A DNA stretch of 64,000 bases, taken from positions 27,656 through 91,655 of the forward strand of contig JAHLVW010000061.1 of assembly GCA_019058275.1 (NCBI GenBank), read 5' to 3'. The position numbers and the translations under genes are program-made. The DNA is from Candidatus Heimdallarchaeota archaeon (GTDB lineage: Archaea; Asgardarchaeota; Heimdallarchaeia; JABLTI01). Numbering within the stretch: position 1 is the stretch's first letter; each line of letters opens with the position of its first letter. This document shows positions 45,174 to 54,483 of this stretch, in pieces. The notes under the pieces are model-generated. The model was not told the DNA's origin, did not search any database, and saw only the letters and a program-made list of their open reading frames with translations.

Positions 45174-47759
45174 ATGCCCGAACAACTATCCAAAGATGAT
45201 ATTGAAAACATCTACAAGAGTTATTATGCAGTTATATATGAAATGTGTATAAATATAAGAACTCTCAGTTATGGCATTTCTATTGAACGATATTTACAAC
45301 AGTTAGTATTCAGTATGTTCTTAACACCCATTTTCTTAAAAAATGGTTTGATATTAGATTCATCAAATAAAAAAATAAGTGTAGAGAAATTCCTTGAATT
45401 ATTAAAAGGAAGCAGAGATATTCGTCGTGATTTTTTTAAATTGTTTAATACTTTCAGAAGAGTCTATAAAAGAAAGAAATTTACTGTTAATAATCAGACT
45501 CTTTACTTCACTATTCCTTTTAAATTTGAGTTTCTAGATTCAGAAATAGATTATAGGTATGTAACTAATCTCTTGGGTGCTGATTGGAATGCTCTTCTTG
45601 AATTCGTAATTTGTGTATTAGAAAAGCATGGTGAGACTACAATTGAGGCATTTTCAACTATTTATGAAAGGAGTTTGAATCGGTTAGTAAATCTGACTGA
45701 TGAAGATAACATAACTAAATCAAAAATAGATAATATATTAACAGAAAGAAGAAAGAAAGGAGTTTACTATACTCCACCTGAAATTACTTCATTCATGAAT
45801 AAGATTTCTATTTTTTCATTTCTGGCAAATTTATCAAAAAATGATATCAAGACAATTAATGATCTAATTGAGATTAAAAATATAGAAACATTAGTTAATA
45901 TTCAGGAGAAACTATCAGAGATTACAATTCTTGATCTTGCTTGTGGATCAGGGGATTTTTTAATAAGTGCAGCCCAGCAATTATATGAAATATCACTTAT
46001 TCTTAATGAAAAATTAAAACTAAATAAAGAAAAACATGAGATAAAGAAGTGGATTATCGAAAACAATCTATTTGGAGTAGATTTGCTTAAAGAAGCAATA
46101 GCTTTTGCGAAAGTAAGGTTATTCATATGGAGTATTAAAGATGTAATGAATGTAACAACAATATCAAGTTTATCGACTGATCTCTCCTATAATTTAGATT
46201 CAGGTAATAGCCTCATCGGATTAGCAAAGAATGAAATTATTTGGAAAAATAATCTAGAAAAGGTAGATCCAGATTATTTGTCATTTATTAATAACCACTT
46301 CAAAAACAATAGGATTACAATGGAAGAATATCAATCTTTTCAACCATTTCATTGGAATCTGAAATTTAGACATGTAATCAAACAAGGAGGATTTGATATT
46401 ATAATCAGTAATCCTCCATACATTGAAATTAAGAAATTCAGAAATGAAAGAGAAAAGAAAGTTTTATCTAAATTATATCTCTCCGCTTACAAATTGTATG
46501 ATATTTCAATTTTATTTATTGAGCGAGGATTACAGCTACTGAAAGAAGATGGTTTCTTGTCATTCATTATAACAAACAAATTTATTTCTACTGATTTTGG
46601 AAGAAGAATTAGAAATATGATTTTATCCAAAACAAAAATCCATTCAATAATCGATGTATCATACTTGCCTATTTTTCAATCTACTGCAACTTATCCAATA
46701 ATTTTCTCTATTCAAAAACCTGAACAAGATTCTGAAGTGAGTTCAATTTCATATAATAAAATAAAAATTGTTCCTAGGGTATATGAATTAGATAACTTAC
46801 ATGAGAAATATAATGATTATCTTACCATAAAGCAATCTGATTTTTCCCAATTTCCAAATGAAATATTTGTCTTAACTGAAAATTATGATTTTATTTCTAA
46901 TATTGAAAATAATCCTGAAATTGTTAGATTGAATGATCTTGGTAAATTCAATTATCGAATTCTAGGTTTCACTAATTGGATAAAATTTCTTGAAAATATT
47001 AGCACTACGACCCAAAATGATAATGATTTGCCTTTTATTGGTACAACAAATATAGATAGTTATTTTGTGAATACCTCTAAAGAAATTAAACTCGCAAAAA
47101 AAAGAATAAAATCATCCTATCTACAATATCATGATTCATACCAGAAACAATGGTCTGTTTTTAAAAAACCCAAGTTACTAATAAAAGAAATAGCAATAGC
47201 ATTAACAGTTGCTTTTGATCCCGGAACATTCGCAAATGTTACAGGAATTTATATGTTTATACCAGATAATCATGAGATACTCAAAACTTTGCTAGTAATA
47301 TTGAATTCAAGATTAATTCAGAACTATTTCAAGATTCTTTATGGAAGTACACACATGGCGGGAGGTTATCTTAGATTTAATGGAAGTTATTTGAAACAGA
47401 TGCCAATTATTCTTCCAGACGATAGAAAACCATTTAACATAATTGCTGATTACTTGATAATTCTCAAAAAGTTTATACTAGAAAACGCAAGTGAAGAAAT
47501 TACTAAATATTACGATTTCTTTTCTAAAATAGCTGATATTTTGGTTATCTCATTATATTTCCCCACGGAAATATCTATTAAGCTCTTACAATCGGTTATA
47601 TCATCAATTGAACCAATTAAGGTAGATACTGATATTTACTCGAGTGAAATTTTGAATGAAAGTTCGATTCTTAAAACTATCAAAACCTCATTTGATAAAA
47701 TAAGTAATACCAATATCATGACTGACATTGAAAATGCAATTCAGTTAATCAGCAATTAA
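45174..47759 (+). CDS. Eco57I-type N6-adenine DNA methyltransferase with TaqI-like recognition domain
   Basis: 861 residues. RRKKGVYYTPPEIT (near 195) precedes motif I, ILDLACGSGDFLISA (near 252). The catalytic motif IV NPPYIEI is near 413 and is followed by FLSFIITNKF. Residues of about 570-800 are a TaqI-like target-recognition domain ending with YGSTHMAGGYLRFNGSYLKQ. The enzyme methylates adenine in a specific DNA site. The N-terminal 190 residues show no clear PD-(D/E)xK nuclease motif and no restriction gene is adjacent, so it is either an orphan methylase or a type IIG-like form whose nuclease I cannot see. The 3' half is duplicated at 50191-51249. Confidence 0.82.
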   Translation: MPEQLSKDDIENIYKSYYAVIYEMCINIRTLSYGISIERYLQQLVFSMFLTPIFLKNGLILDSSNKKISVEKFLELLKGSRDIRRDFFKLFNTFRRVYKRKKFTVNNQTLYFTIPFKFEFLDSEIDYRYVTNLLGADWNALLEFVICVLEKHGETTIEAFSTIYERSLNRLVNLTDEDNITKSKIDNILTERRKKGVYYTPPEITSFMNKISIFSFLANLSKNDIKTINDLIEIKNIETLVNIQEKLSEITILDLACGSGDFLISAAQQLYEISLILNEKLKLNKEKHEIKKWIIENNLFGVDLLKEAIAFAKVRLFIWSIKDVMNVTTISSLSTDLSYNLDSGNSLIGLAKNEIIWKNNLEKVDPDYLSFINNHFKNNRITMEEYQSFQPFHWNLKFRHVIKQGGFDIIISNPPYIEIKKFRNEREKKVLSKLYLSAYKLYDISILFIERGLQLLKEDGFLSFIITNKFISTDFGRRIRNMILSKTKIHSIIDVSYLPIFQSTATYPIIFSIQKPEQDSEVSSISYNKIKIVPRVYELDNLHEKYNDYLTIKQSDFSQFPNEIFVLTENYDFISNIENNPEIVRLNDLGKFNYRILGFTNWIKFLENISTTTQNDNDLPFIGTTNIDSYFVNTSKEIKLAKKRIKSSYLQYHDSYQKQWSVFKKPKLLIKEIAIALTVAFDPGTFANVTGIYMFIPDNHEILKTLLVILNSRLIQNYFKILYGSTHMAGGYLRFNGSYLKQMPIILPDDRKPFNIIADYLIILKKFILENASEEITKYYDFFSKIADILVISLYFPTEISIKLLQSVISSIEPIKVDTDIYSSEILNESSILKTIKTSFDKISNTNIMTDIENAIQLISN

Positions 47760-47772
47760 ACAGCAAAATTAT

Positions 47773-48468
47773 TTATTCCTTTTTCATTGTATATTCCAAT
47801 GTATAAATTGAATGAATATATGTTGTATCAAATACAGGAATATCACAGTCTTCTTGTGAGATTAATAATGGTATTTCAGTACAACCCAAAATTACTCCTT
47901 CTGCTCCAGCATTTTTGAGATTCTCTATAACAGCTAAATATTTCTGTTTAGATTCTTCATTCAAGACATGGTAGGTTAATTCTTTCCAAATAATATTATC
48001 TACTATTTGTTGATCCGCAGGTTCTGGTGATATAACATCAATTCCAAATTCCTTCAAAGCCTTTGGATAAAAGTCACTTTGCATAGTAAATCTAGTTCCA
48101 AGCAAACCAACTTTTCTCAATTTCTTTTTGGCAATAGCTTTGGCAGTTGCATCCATGATACTTAAAATAGGAACATCTATTCGTTCAATTAATTTATCAT
48201 ATACTTTATGTGGAGTATTTGTAGCTATTATTAAAACCTCAGCATCTGCTTTTACAAGTCTTATTGCAGATTTTTCTAACTCATCTAAGACCTTATCCCA
48301 TTCATTATTTGACATATAATAACCAATTTTACCTAAATCCAAACTATCAATAACCAACTCAGGAAATGAAATGCCACCCTTTAATTTATTATAGGTTCTA
48401 ACAATGATTTTGTAATATTCAATCGTTGATTCCGCACTTAAACCACCAATTATCCCAATTTTTCTCAT
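47773..48468 (-). CDS. Aspartate/glutamate racemase family protein
   Basis: A 231-residue Asp/Glu racemase family enzyme, which interconverts L- and D-acidic amino acids without a cofactor. The first catalytic Cys position of GLLGGMS-type enzymes is the IGGLSAESTIEYYK start. LIIATNTPHKVYD carries the usual Cys/Asn-Thr region as ATNTPH, with Thr in place of the usual catalytic Cys, and VILGCTEIPLLIS has the second Cys. Loss of one Cys suggests a changed reaction. The gene converges on the methylase with 13 bases between. A frameshifted copy is at 51298-51995. Confidence 0.75.
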   Translation of the reverse strand: MRKIGIIGGLSAESTIEYYKIIVRTYNKLKGGISFPELVIDSLDLGKIGYYMSNNEWDKVLDELEKSAIRLVKADAEVLIIATNTPHKVYDKLIERIDVPILSIMDATAKAIAKKKLRKVGLLGTRFTMQSDFYPKALKEFGIDVISPEPADQQIVDNIIWKELTYHVLNEESKQKYLAVIENLKNAGAEGVILGCTEIPLLISQEDCDIPVFDTTYIHSIYTLEYTMKKE

Positions 48469-48489
48469 GTTTATCAGCTTAACCTGTAC

Positions 48490-49095
48490 TTACAATTTCC
48501 TATTATTAAAGATTTTAAGCTGCCATTTATCAGAACTGCTTTCCCTGTATATTTCATTATAAGAACAATTATTGAACCACTCATCTCCTTCTGGGAATAT
48601 ATTCAAAATATAGTATAGAATATGATACAAAGTTCCACCATGACCAACAACAAGTATTGTTTTATTTTCATCGTGAGAATTAATTATTTCCTCTAGTGAT
48701 TCATTTATACGATTTTTCATATCGTTTACACTCTCACCTCCTGGAAATTTCAAGTCATGTTCTTCAAAGACTTTTTCTCCATATTGCTTTTCTTCTTCTG
48801 TTAAATCATTAACATTTTTCCCTTGACGATTTCCTAAGTTCATTTCTCGTAATCGTTCATCATATTTCGAAACTTCTAATCTAAGAATTTTAATCAAAAT
48901 TTCTGTTGTTCTCTTTGCTCTAGTTAAATCAGAAGAGTAAACTCCATTGTATGAGATATTGTCTTTTAACATTTGATGAGCTAATTCCTCAGCTTCTTTT
49001 TCTCCTTGTTCAGTCAAGGGATAGTCTTTGTGACCTTGGATTATTCTTAATTTATTAGCAGTGCTTTGACCATGTCTTACTAAAATTATTCTCAA
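48490..49095 (-). CDS. Histidine phosphatase (phosphoglycerate mutase-like), copy A1
   Basis: 201 residues. The phosphohistidine loop ILVRHGQSTANKL opens the protein. SSDLTRAKRTTEIL gives the second Arg, and ILVVGHGGTLYHIL the second catalytic His. Members remove phosphate from sugars, nucleotides or alpha-ribazole phosphate; the substrate is unknown. It is closely similar to copy B at 52017-52646 over its full length, and less so to 49243-49854. It lies 21 bases downstream of the racemase start, probably in one transcript (phosphatase first, racemase second). Confidence 0.85.
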   Translation of the reverse strand: MRIILVRHGQSTANKLRIIQGHKDYPLTEQGEKEAEELAHQMLKDNISYNGVYSSDLTRAKRTTEILIKILRLEVSKYDERLREMNLGNRQGKNVNDLTEEEKQYGEKVFEEHDLKFPGGESVNDMKNRINESLEEIINSHDENKTILVVGHGGTLYHILYYILNIFPEGDEWFNNCSYNEIYRESSSDKWQLKIFNNRKL

Positions 49096-49242
49096 GTTAT
49101 TTTCTCCAAGTAATTTAAGAATACGAAAATTCTATTCTCTATTTTATAACTATATTCCAAAATCATATATTAGATACTACTTAATTAATTTTGTTTTTCA
49201 TTTGTATCTGCATAATTATTCATTAATATGAAAAACATCTTA

Positions 49243-49854
49243 CTATACTTGACGTTCTTTGTTATTAAACATAGTAAATTTCCAAGGATCATTTTGTGAA
49301 TCCCTTTCGAGAATGTTCATCATACAACTCCCAAACCACTCCTCTCTATCAGGAAATATATCTAAGATTCTTATTAAAATATGATATAATGTTCCACCAT
49401 GACCAATAAGAAGTATAGTAGAATTTTCCGGATGATTTTCTACAATTTCAAAGAATGCTTCTTTTATCCGCATAGTCATTCCCTTGTTAGTTTCACCACC
49501 TGGGACTTTTAAATCTAAATCCACCAAAGTTGAATCAAGAAATTCTTTCTCTTCTTCTGTTAAATCAGCACGATATCTTCCTGTGAAAATTCCTGTATCT
49601 GCTTCTCTTAATCTTTTATCAAAAATAATGTCTTTAATACCAATTTCATTACATACTATAGTTGCAGTTTCGGAAGCTCTTCTTAAATCAGAAGAATAGA
49701 CAGCATCAAACTTAGTCCTTCTTTCCAAGAGTTTTTGTCCTAAAGCTTTGGCTTGCTCTCTACCTAAATCAGTGAGGGGATGAGCCAATTGACCAGCAAC
49801 TATCTTGATTATATTTGCTTCACTTTGTCCATGTCTAACAAGTATAAATCTCAT
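49243..49854 (-). CDS. Histidine phosphatase, copy A2
   Basis: About 203 residues with ILVRHGQSEANIIK, SSDLRRASETATIV and ILLIGHGGTLYHIL. The same fold and motifs as the neighbouring copy, but more distant in sequence (VAGQLAHPLTDLG, DTGIFTGRYRADL). The absence of an equivalent in copy B means it was either lost there or inserted here after the segmental duplication. The ATG at 49854 starts the phosphohistidine strand; an ATG 4 codons earlier is possible. Confidence 0.83.
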   Translation of the reverse strand: MRFILVRHGQSEANIIKIVAGQLAHPLTDLGREQAKALGQKLLERRTKFDAVYSSDLRRASETATIVCNEIGIKDIIFDKRLREADTGIFTGRYRADLTEEEKEFLDSTLVDLDLKVPGGETNKGMTMRIKEAFFEIVENHPENSTILLIGHGGTLYHILIRILDIFPDREEWFGSCMMNILERDSQNDPWKFTMFNNKERQV

Positions 49855-49913
49855 AAGAAATCCCAAGAATTTTAGAAAATGAATGCTTTAAGAAAGATTG
49901 CATTGATTGATGA

Positions 49914-50192
49914 TTAACTATTTTTACTTTCTTTGAAATCTTCTATTGACTTTATTTTCAAGTCATCATTTTTACGTTTCATTTTCTTATAAAATCCAAG
50001 TTCATTCTCAAAAGGATTTACTGGGATTTTATATTTTTCAAAAACAATAATTTTTTTACTTTTTAGAGAAGAGGATTTCAACCACTTTCCATCAGAGATT
50101 TTGTACTCTAAATCAGCCATTAGGTCAACTTGTATATTATCAATGATTAATCTACCAAACCAGGGACGATATTTTTCTGATTCACTATAAGC
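49914..50192 (-). pseudogene. C-terminal remnant of a nucleotidyltransferase at the duplication joint
   Basis: VAYSESEKYRPWFGRLIIDN through YKIPVNPFENELGFYKKMKR matches the second half of the gene at 52705-53172. The homology stops abruptly at the joint with the methylase fragment at 50190, so the N-terminal catalytic part (Gly-Ser and Asp-x-Asp) is missing. The remaining 68-90 codons cannot encode an active enzyme. The gene also has an insert (WLKSSSLKSKK) relative to the complete copy. Confidence 0.75.
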
Positions 50193-51249
50193 AACTTACC
50201 CCATTATTATACAAGTTTCAAAATCAAAGAATACTCAAAAGAATTTAGAAAATAAAACTAGAATTATACCCAGATTAAACAAATTGGATCAACTTAAATC
50301 AATTCGTAAAAAATCTAAAGAAATTAAACAAGAAGCCCTCAATAATTTTCCTCAGAAAATTTTTCCACTTACTGAGGATTTTGATTTGATCTATTCATTA
50401 AATCAAAATCCAGATATTATTCGATTAGGTGATTTAGGTAAATTCCATTACCGAATTCTAGGTTTTATAGACTGGAACAAGCATTTGAAGCAAATTACTA
50501 ACAAAAAAATGACAAGTGAAAATTTGCCTTTTATTGGTACTGCTAACATTTCTAAATATCTAATCAATCCCAATAAAGTGATTACACTTGCTAAAAAAAG
50601 AATGCAATCAACATTCTTGAATTATAATGAAACATATGAGGATGCTTGGCAAATTTTCAAAAAACCCAAACTAAGTATAAAAGAAATTTCTAAAGAATTA
50701 ACTGTGGCTTATGATTCAGGATTATTTTCTAATCTTACAGGAGTTTACATGTTTTATCCCAATGATATTTCAAATCTAAAAAGTCTACTTATTATACTTA
50801 ATTCTAAACTCCTTCAAAGGTATTTTACTGCTTTTTATGGAAGCACTCATCTAGCTGGTGGTTATCTAAGATTTAATGGCAGCTATCTAAAGCAACTGCC
50901 AATTATTTTACCTAAAAAAATGAAATTATGGGACAATCTTGCTAATTATCTAATTATTCTTCAATATTTATTGAATAATGAAGAAAACCAAACAAAGGAA
51001 ATTAGTAAATATTTTGTTCTATTCTCAAATGTAGCAAACCAACTAGTTAACAAATTATATTCTGGCTTGGAAAAAACAGACAAGATATTTAGCCTACTTG
51101 ATGAACAGATTATAGATTTACAATTAGAGGATTATAGAATTATAATTGAAAACAGAAATATCAGATTATTTGATAAAAAGTCATTAATTAAATATTTGCA
51201 AATTATAGAAAAATCATATAATAATCTTAGAAACTTGGATTTCACATGA
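50191..51249 (+). pseudogene. Methylase 3' fragment: free-standing TaqI-like recognition domain
   Basis: Homologous to the methylase at 45174 from its ATYPII position to the C-terminus, beginning exactly at the duplication joint. It keeps the whole recognition domain (LGDLGKFHYRILGFIDW, FYGSTHLAGGYLRFNGSYLK) but lacks both catalytic motifs. The frame is intact over 350 codons. A TTG at 50284 or no start at all would initiate it, so it may be silent. Its intact frame despite strong divergence suggests either recent silence or some retained use, for example as a donor of an alternative recognition domain. Confidence 0.75.
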
Positions 51250-51297
51250 AAACAAACAAACTTATCAGTCATCAATTGAAAAATCGTTTATCTGTGA

Positions 51298-51995
51298 TTA
51301 AGAATCCTCTTTCATTGCGTATTCTAAAACAAAAATTGAATGAATATATGATGTATCAAATACAGGAATATCACAATCTTCTTGTGAGATTAACAATGGT
51401 ATTTCAGTACAACCCAAAATTACTCCTTCTGCTCCAGCATTTTTGAGATTCTCTATAACAGCTAAATATTTCTGTTTAGATTCCTCTTTTAAGACATAGT
51501 AGGTTAATTCTTTCCAAACAATATCATCTATTACTTGTTGATCCGCTGGTTCCGGTGATATTACATCAATTCCAAGTTTTTTCAAAGCCTTTGGATAAAA
51601 ATCACTTTGCATAGTAAATCTAGTTCCAAGCAAACCAACTTTTCTCAATTTCATTTTAACAATAGCTTTGGCAGTTACTTCCATTATACTCAAAATTGGA
51701 ACATCAATTCGTTCAACTAATTTATCATATACTTTATGTGGTGTATTTGTTGCGATAATTATAACCTCAGCACCTGCTTTTACAAGTCTTTTTGCTGATC
51801 TTTCTAATTCATCTAAAACTTATTCCATTCATTGTTTGACATATAATTCCCTATTTTATCTAGATCTAAGCTATCGATTATCATTTTAGGAAAAGAAATA
51901 CCTCCCTTCAATTCATTATAGGTTCTAACTATGATTTTGTAATATTCAATTGTTGATTCTGGGTTTAAACTTCCAATAACCCCGATTTTTCTCAT
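51298..51995 (-). pseudogene. Frameshifted copy of the Asp/Glu racemase family gene
   Basis: MRKIGVIGSLNPESTIEYYK and YMSNNEWNKF match the start of the gene at 47773-48468, then the frame breaks near 51818. The rest (VDVPILSIMEVTAKAIVKMK-type region through GVILGCTEIPLLISQEDC) continues in another frame. The intact copy reads AAGGTCTTAGAT where this one reads AAGTTTTAGAT, one base shorter. The glycine pair at the active loop is also changed (IGSLN for IGGLS). The gene is probably dead. Confidence 0.75.
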
Positions 51996-52016
51996 GTCTA
52001 TCAACTCATATTGTAT

Positions 52017-52646
52017 TTACAATTTCTGACTATTAAATATTTTAAGCAGCCATTTATCTAAACTGCTCTCTCTGTATATTTCATTATAAGAACAGTTACT
52101 AGTGAAGTGGATTTTAGCCGTTTTAAACCACTCATCTCCTTCAGGAAAGATATTCAATATATGGAATAGAATATGATATAAAGTACCACCATGGCCTACA
52201 ATAAGTATTGTATCTTTTTCATCGTGAGAGTTAATTATTTCCTCTAATGATTCATTTACACGATTTTTCATATCGTTAACACTCTCACCTTCTGGAAATT
52301 TCAGGTCATGTTCTTCAAAGACTCTTTTTTCATATTGCTTTTCTTCTGGTGTTAAATTGGCAACTTTTTTCCCTTGTCGATGTCCAAAGTTCATTTCGCG
52401 TAATCGTTCATCATACTTCGCAACTTCTAATCCAAGAATCTCAGCTAATATTTCTGTTGTTCTTTTTGCTCGAGTTAAATCAGAAGAGTAAACTCCATTG
52501 CATGAGAACTTGTCTTGTAACATTTTATGAGCTAATTTCTTAGCTTGTTGTTCACCTAATTCTGTTAACGGATAATCTTTTTGACCTTGGATTATTATTA
52601 ATTCATTAGCAGTGCTTTGACCATGTCTAATAAGTATAATCTTCAT
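52017..52646 (-). CDS. Histidine phosphatase, copy B
   Basis: 209 residues with ILIRHGQSTANELI, SSDLTRAKRTTEIL and ILIVGHGGTLYHIL. The catalytic set is complete. Compared with copy A1 (48490-49095) it carries a 9-residue insertion near the C-terminus (KTAKIHFTS between WF and NCSYNEIY) and otherwise matches throughout. It remains intact while its racemase neighbour is broken, which points to separate selection on the phosphatase. Confidence 0.83.
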   Translation of the reverse strand: MKIILIRHGQSTANELIIIQGQKDYPLTELGEQQAKKLAHKMLQDKFSCNGVYSSDLTRAKRTTEILAEILGLEVAKYDERLREMNFGHRQGKKVANLTPEEKQYEKRVFEEHDLKFPEGESVNDMKNRVNESLEEIINSHDEKDTILIVGHGGTLYHILFHILNIFPEGDEWFKTAKIHFTSNCSYNEIYRESSLDKWLLKIFNSQKL

Positions 52647-52704
52647 AAATTCACAAAAAGTTTAGAAAAGAAATACTTTAAGAAAGATTGTATTGATTTG
52701 TAAA

Positions 52705-53172
52705 TTAACTTTTTTTTCTTTCTTCGAAATCTTCGATTAACCTTATTTTTAAGACATCATTTTTGCGTTTCAATTTCTTGTAAAAATTGAGTTCATTCTC
52801 CAAAGGATTCACAGGGATTTCATATTTATCAATTGTAATAAACTTTTTACTTACTCCATTAGGAGCTTTATACTCTATATCAGCCATTAGATCAACTTGT
52901 ATGTTATCAATAACTAATCTACCAAACCAAGAACGATATTTTTCTGATTCACTATAAACTACTTTTTTTATACTATAACTCTTAAAAATCTCTTCAATTT
53001 CTAGAATGTCTTTCTGTGTAGATACTATATCGATATCTTTTGCTAATATATTAACGCCTTGAACAAACAGATTTGTTGAACCAACTAAGACCCAATCAAG
53101 CTTTATTTCTGCTAATTTCTCTAAAATTTGAAGTAGAACTTTTGTAACCTGTTCATTGTGTTTAGAGTCCAT
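52705..53172 (-). CDS. Nucleotidyltransferase-superfamily protein (MNT/DUF-type)
   Basis: A 155-residue small nucleotidyltransferase-fold protein. LDWVLVGSTNLFVQGV followed by KDIDIVST supplies the Gly-Ser helix start and the Asp-x-Asp metal site. The last catalytic Asp is in IDNIQVDLMADIEY. Small proteins of this type act as antitoxin-like AMP-transferases (MNT with HEPN) or modify RNA or proteins. No HEPN gene is adjacent. It is the full-length partner of the remnant at 49914-50192. Confidence 0.7.
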   Translation of the reverse strand: MDSKHNEQVTKVLLQILEKLAEIKLDWVLVGSTNLFVQGVNILAKDIDIVSTQKDILEIEEIFKSYSIKKVVYSESEKYRSWFGRLVIDNIQVDLMADIEYKAPNGVSKKFITIDKYEIPVNPLENELNFYKKLKRKNDVLKIRLIEDFEERKKS

Positions 53173-53195
53173 AATTCTTATCCTTTGGCAGCATT

Positions 53196-54008
53196 TTAAG
53201 AAGGTTGTGTACTAAATTCAATTATTGCATTATCCATTTTTTCTACATTTTCATAAAAATATACAGGAAGTCTATTTTCATCTTTCAAATCTTTCAAGAT
53301 GACTTTGTACAATTTTAAGTATTCATCAATAACCTCAAGATATACTTTACCTTCTTCATCTGTTTCGAGCAGCTTGTTGAAACTAGCTTTCTTATTTGAA
53401 ATTATTAGAACAAGATAGCGAAACAGTTTCTTTTCGTTTATTGTTTCATTATCAGATTTATGCAAATCAAATAAATTCTTCAAGGTTAATGTAGCTAAAA
53501 GAAATTTTGAATCACCGTCATGAATAAGATCAAAGGTTTTCTTAACTACATTGTAGATAAATGTATTACTTTTTTGATATTCCAATAATTCTTTCTCGAA
53601 GTCCTCTACAGTAGAATATTTGGTAAGAAGATTTTTTGAACCTTCTTTTCTAACAATAAAGTACTCTATAGCAAATACAATACTAATAACCAATAAAGCA
53701 ATTAAAAGTATAAGTGGAATCATGTAGGAATCTTCTGGAAAAATCGCAATTTGATTCTGAATTATAATTAAAATACCAACTAGAATTATTAAGCTAGCAG
53801 CAACTATGAGAGTTATTCGATCCCATTTTTTTTTAATTGGTCGAGCTTCTGCTCTAATGATCTTTTCACGTGTTCTTCTTTTGAAACTTCCATCAATTGA
53901 TGATTTAGCTAAAACAATTGTAGAAATTTTTGAGCTAGTTTTTAATTTTTCATCAAATGTCAAGATTGATCTTTCCATTTTCTGTGTGTTGTTTTCATCG
54001 TTTAACAA
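53196..54008 (-). CDS. Membrane protein of unknown function
   Basis: 270 residues. A basic N-terminal 75 residues is followed by two membrane helices (ITLIVAASLIILVGILIII and YMIPLILLIALLVISIVFAI), then a C-terminal 130-residue helical domain, probably cytoplasmic, with many Lys, Asp and Leu. I do not recognise a family. It starts 24 bases upstream of the nucleotidyltransferase gene's far side and reads in the same direction, so the two could share a transcript. Confidence 0.55.
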   Translation of the reverse strand: MLNDENNTQKMERSILTFDEKLKTSSKISTIVLAKSSIDGSFKRRTREKIIRAEARPIKKKWDRITLIVAASLIILVGILIIIQNQIAIFPEDSYMIPLILLIALLVISIVFAIEYFIVRKEGSKNLLTKYSTVEDFEKELLEYQKSNTFIYNVVKKTFDLIHDGDSKFLLATLTLKNLFDLHKSDNETINEKKLFRYLVLIISNKKASFNKLLETDEEGKVYLEVIDEYLKLYKVILKDLKDENRLPVYFYENVEKMDNAIIEFSTQPS

Positions 54009-54183
54009 CTATCTGATACTTGCCATTTACTTTAAGTATTTTTGCAATAATTTCTACAATATTGCTAAGCTTTAATAGATTGTTAAGTCCAAATAATGTT
54101 AGTAATTTTGAAAATTACAAACAACCATTAATAGTATTAATACATACTTTATCTGTAAATGATGACCACTTTGAGGAGTAAAA

Positions 54184-54483
54184 ATGTCAAAAAAACAAGC
54201 AAAATCTGAAGAATCAACTGATGGAGCTCCAGCGAGAAATAAACTACTACTATACTTCGCTTTTGGTATGGCTGCATTAGGAGCAGCAATGCTTGTAGTT
54301 ACTACTGTTTTAGTTTTTATGCCAAATTTTGAACTTCAATGGGAAACTGTTCTTAAAATTCCTCACACATATATTGCTCTTGTAGGTTTAATTCTACTTA
54401 CAACAGGATTAATTCTACAAAGAAGAATTACTAAACCTATGGATCTCAAAGAAACAGAGCAATTAAGAAGTAGATTAGAATAG
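54184..54483 (+). CDS. Small two-helix membrane protein
   Basis: 99 residues: a charged N-terminus (SKKQAKSEESTDGAPARN), membrane helix FAFGMAALGAAMLVVTTVLV, a short outside loop, membrane helix TYIALVGLILLTTGLILQ, and a charged tail. GAGGAG lies just before the ATG at 54184. Function unknown. It converges on the gene at 54484 with no spacer. Confidence 0.6.
   Translation: MSKKQAKSEESTDGAPARNKLLLYFAFGMAALGAAMLVVTTVLVFMPNFELQWETVLKIPHTYIALVGLILLTTGLILQRRITKPMDLKETEQLRSRLE

Larger units (their letters stand above)
46686..50190. repeat. Tandem segmental duplication, copy A
   Basis: From within the methylase gene (Ala-Thr-Tyr-Pro-Ile) through the racemase-like gene and two histidine phosphatases to a truncated nucleotidyltransferase. 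Copy B (50191-52957) has the same order and orientation. Copy A keeps the complete methylase on its left and has a nucleotidyltransferase cut at 50190; copy B has the cut methylase and the complete nucleotidyltransferase. That is exactly what one tandem duplication yields. Copy A has one extra phosphatase (49243-49854). Protein-level divergence between copies is considerable, so the event is old. Confidence 0.8.
50191..52957. repeat. Tandem segmental duplication, copy B
   Basis: The second unit: methylase fragment, racemase-like pseudogene, one histidine phosphatase, and the start of the complete nucleotidyltransferase. The two right-hand ends share ACTATAA before diverging (50184-50190 in A, 52951-52957 in B). 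Short intergenic sequence also matches between copies (CTTTAAGAAAGATTG before the nucleotidyltransferase 3' end). No shared bases are evident at the breakpoints, so the joint looks non-homologous. Confidence 0.75.

Noticed and set aside
45174..53172. A transposon or integrative element as the cause of the duplicated island
   Set aside because: No transposase, integrase, terminal inverted repeats or target-site duplications were seen; a simple tandem duplication accounts for the structure.
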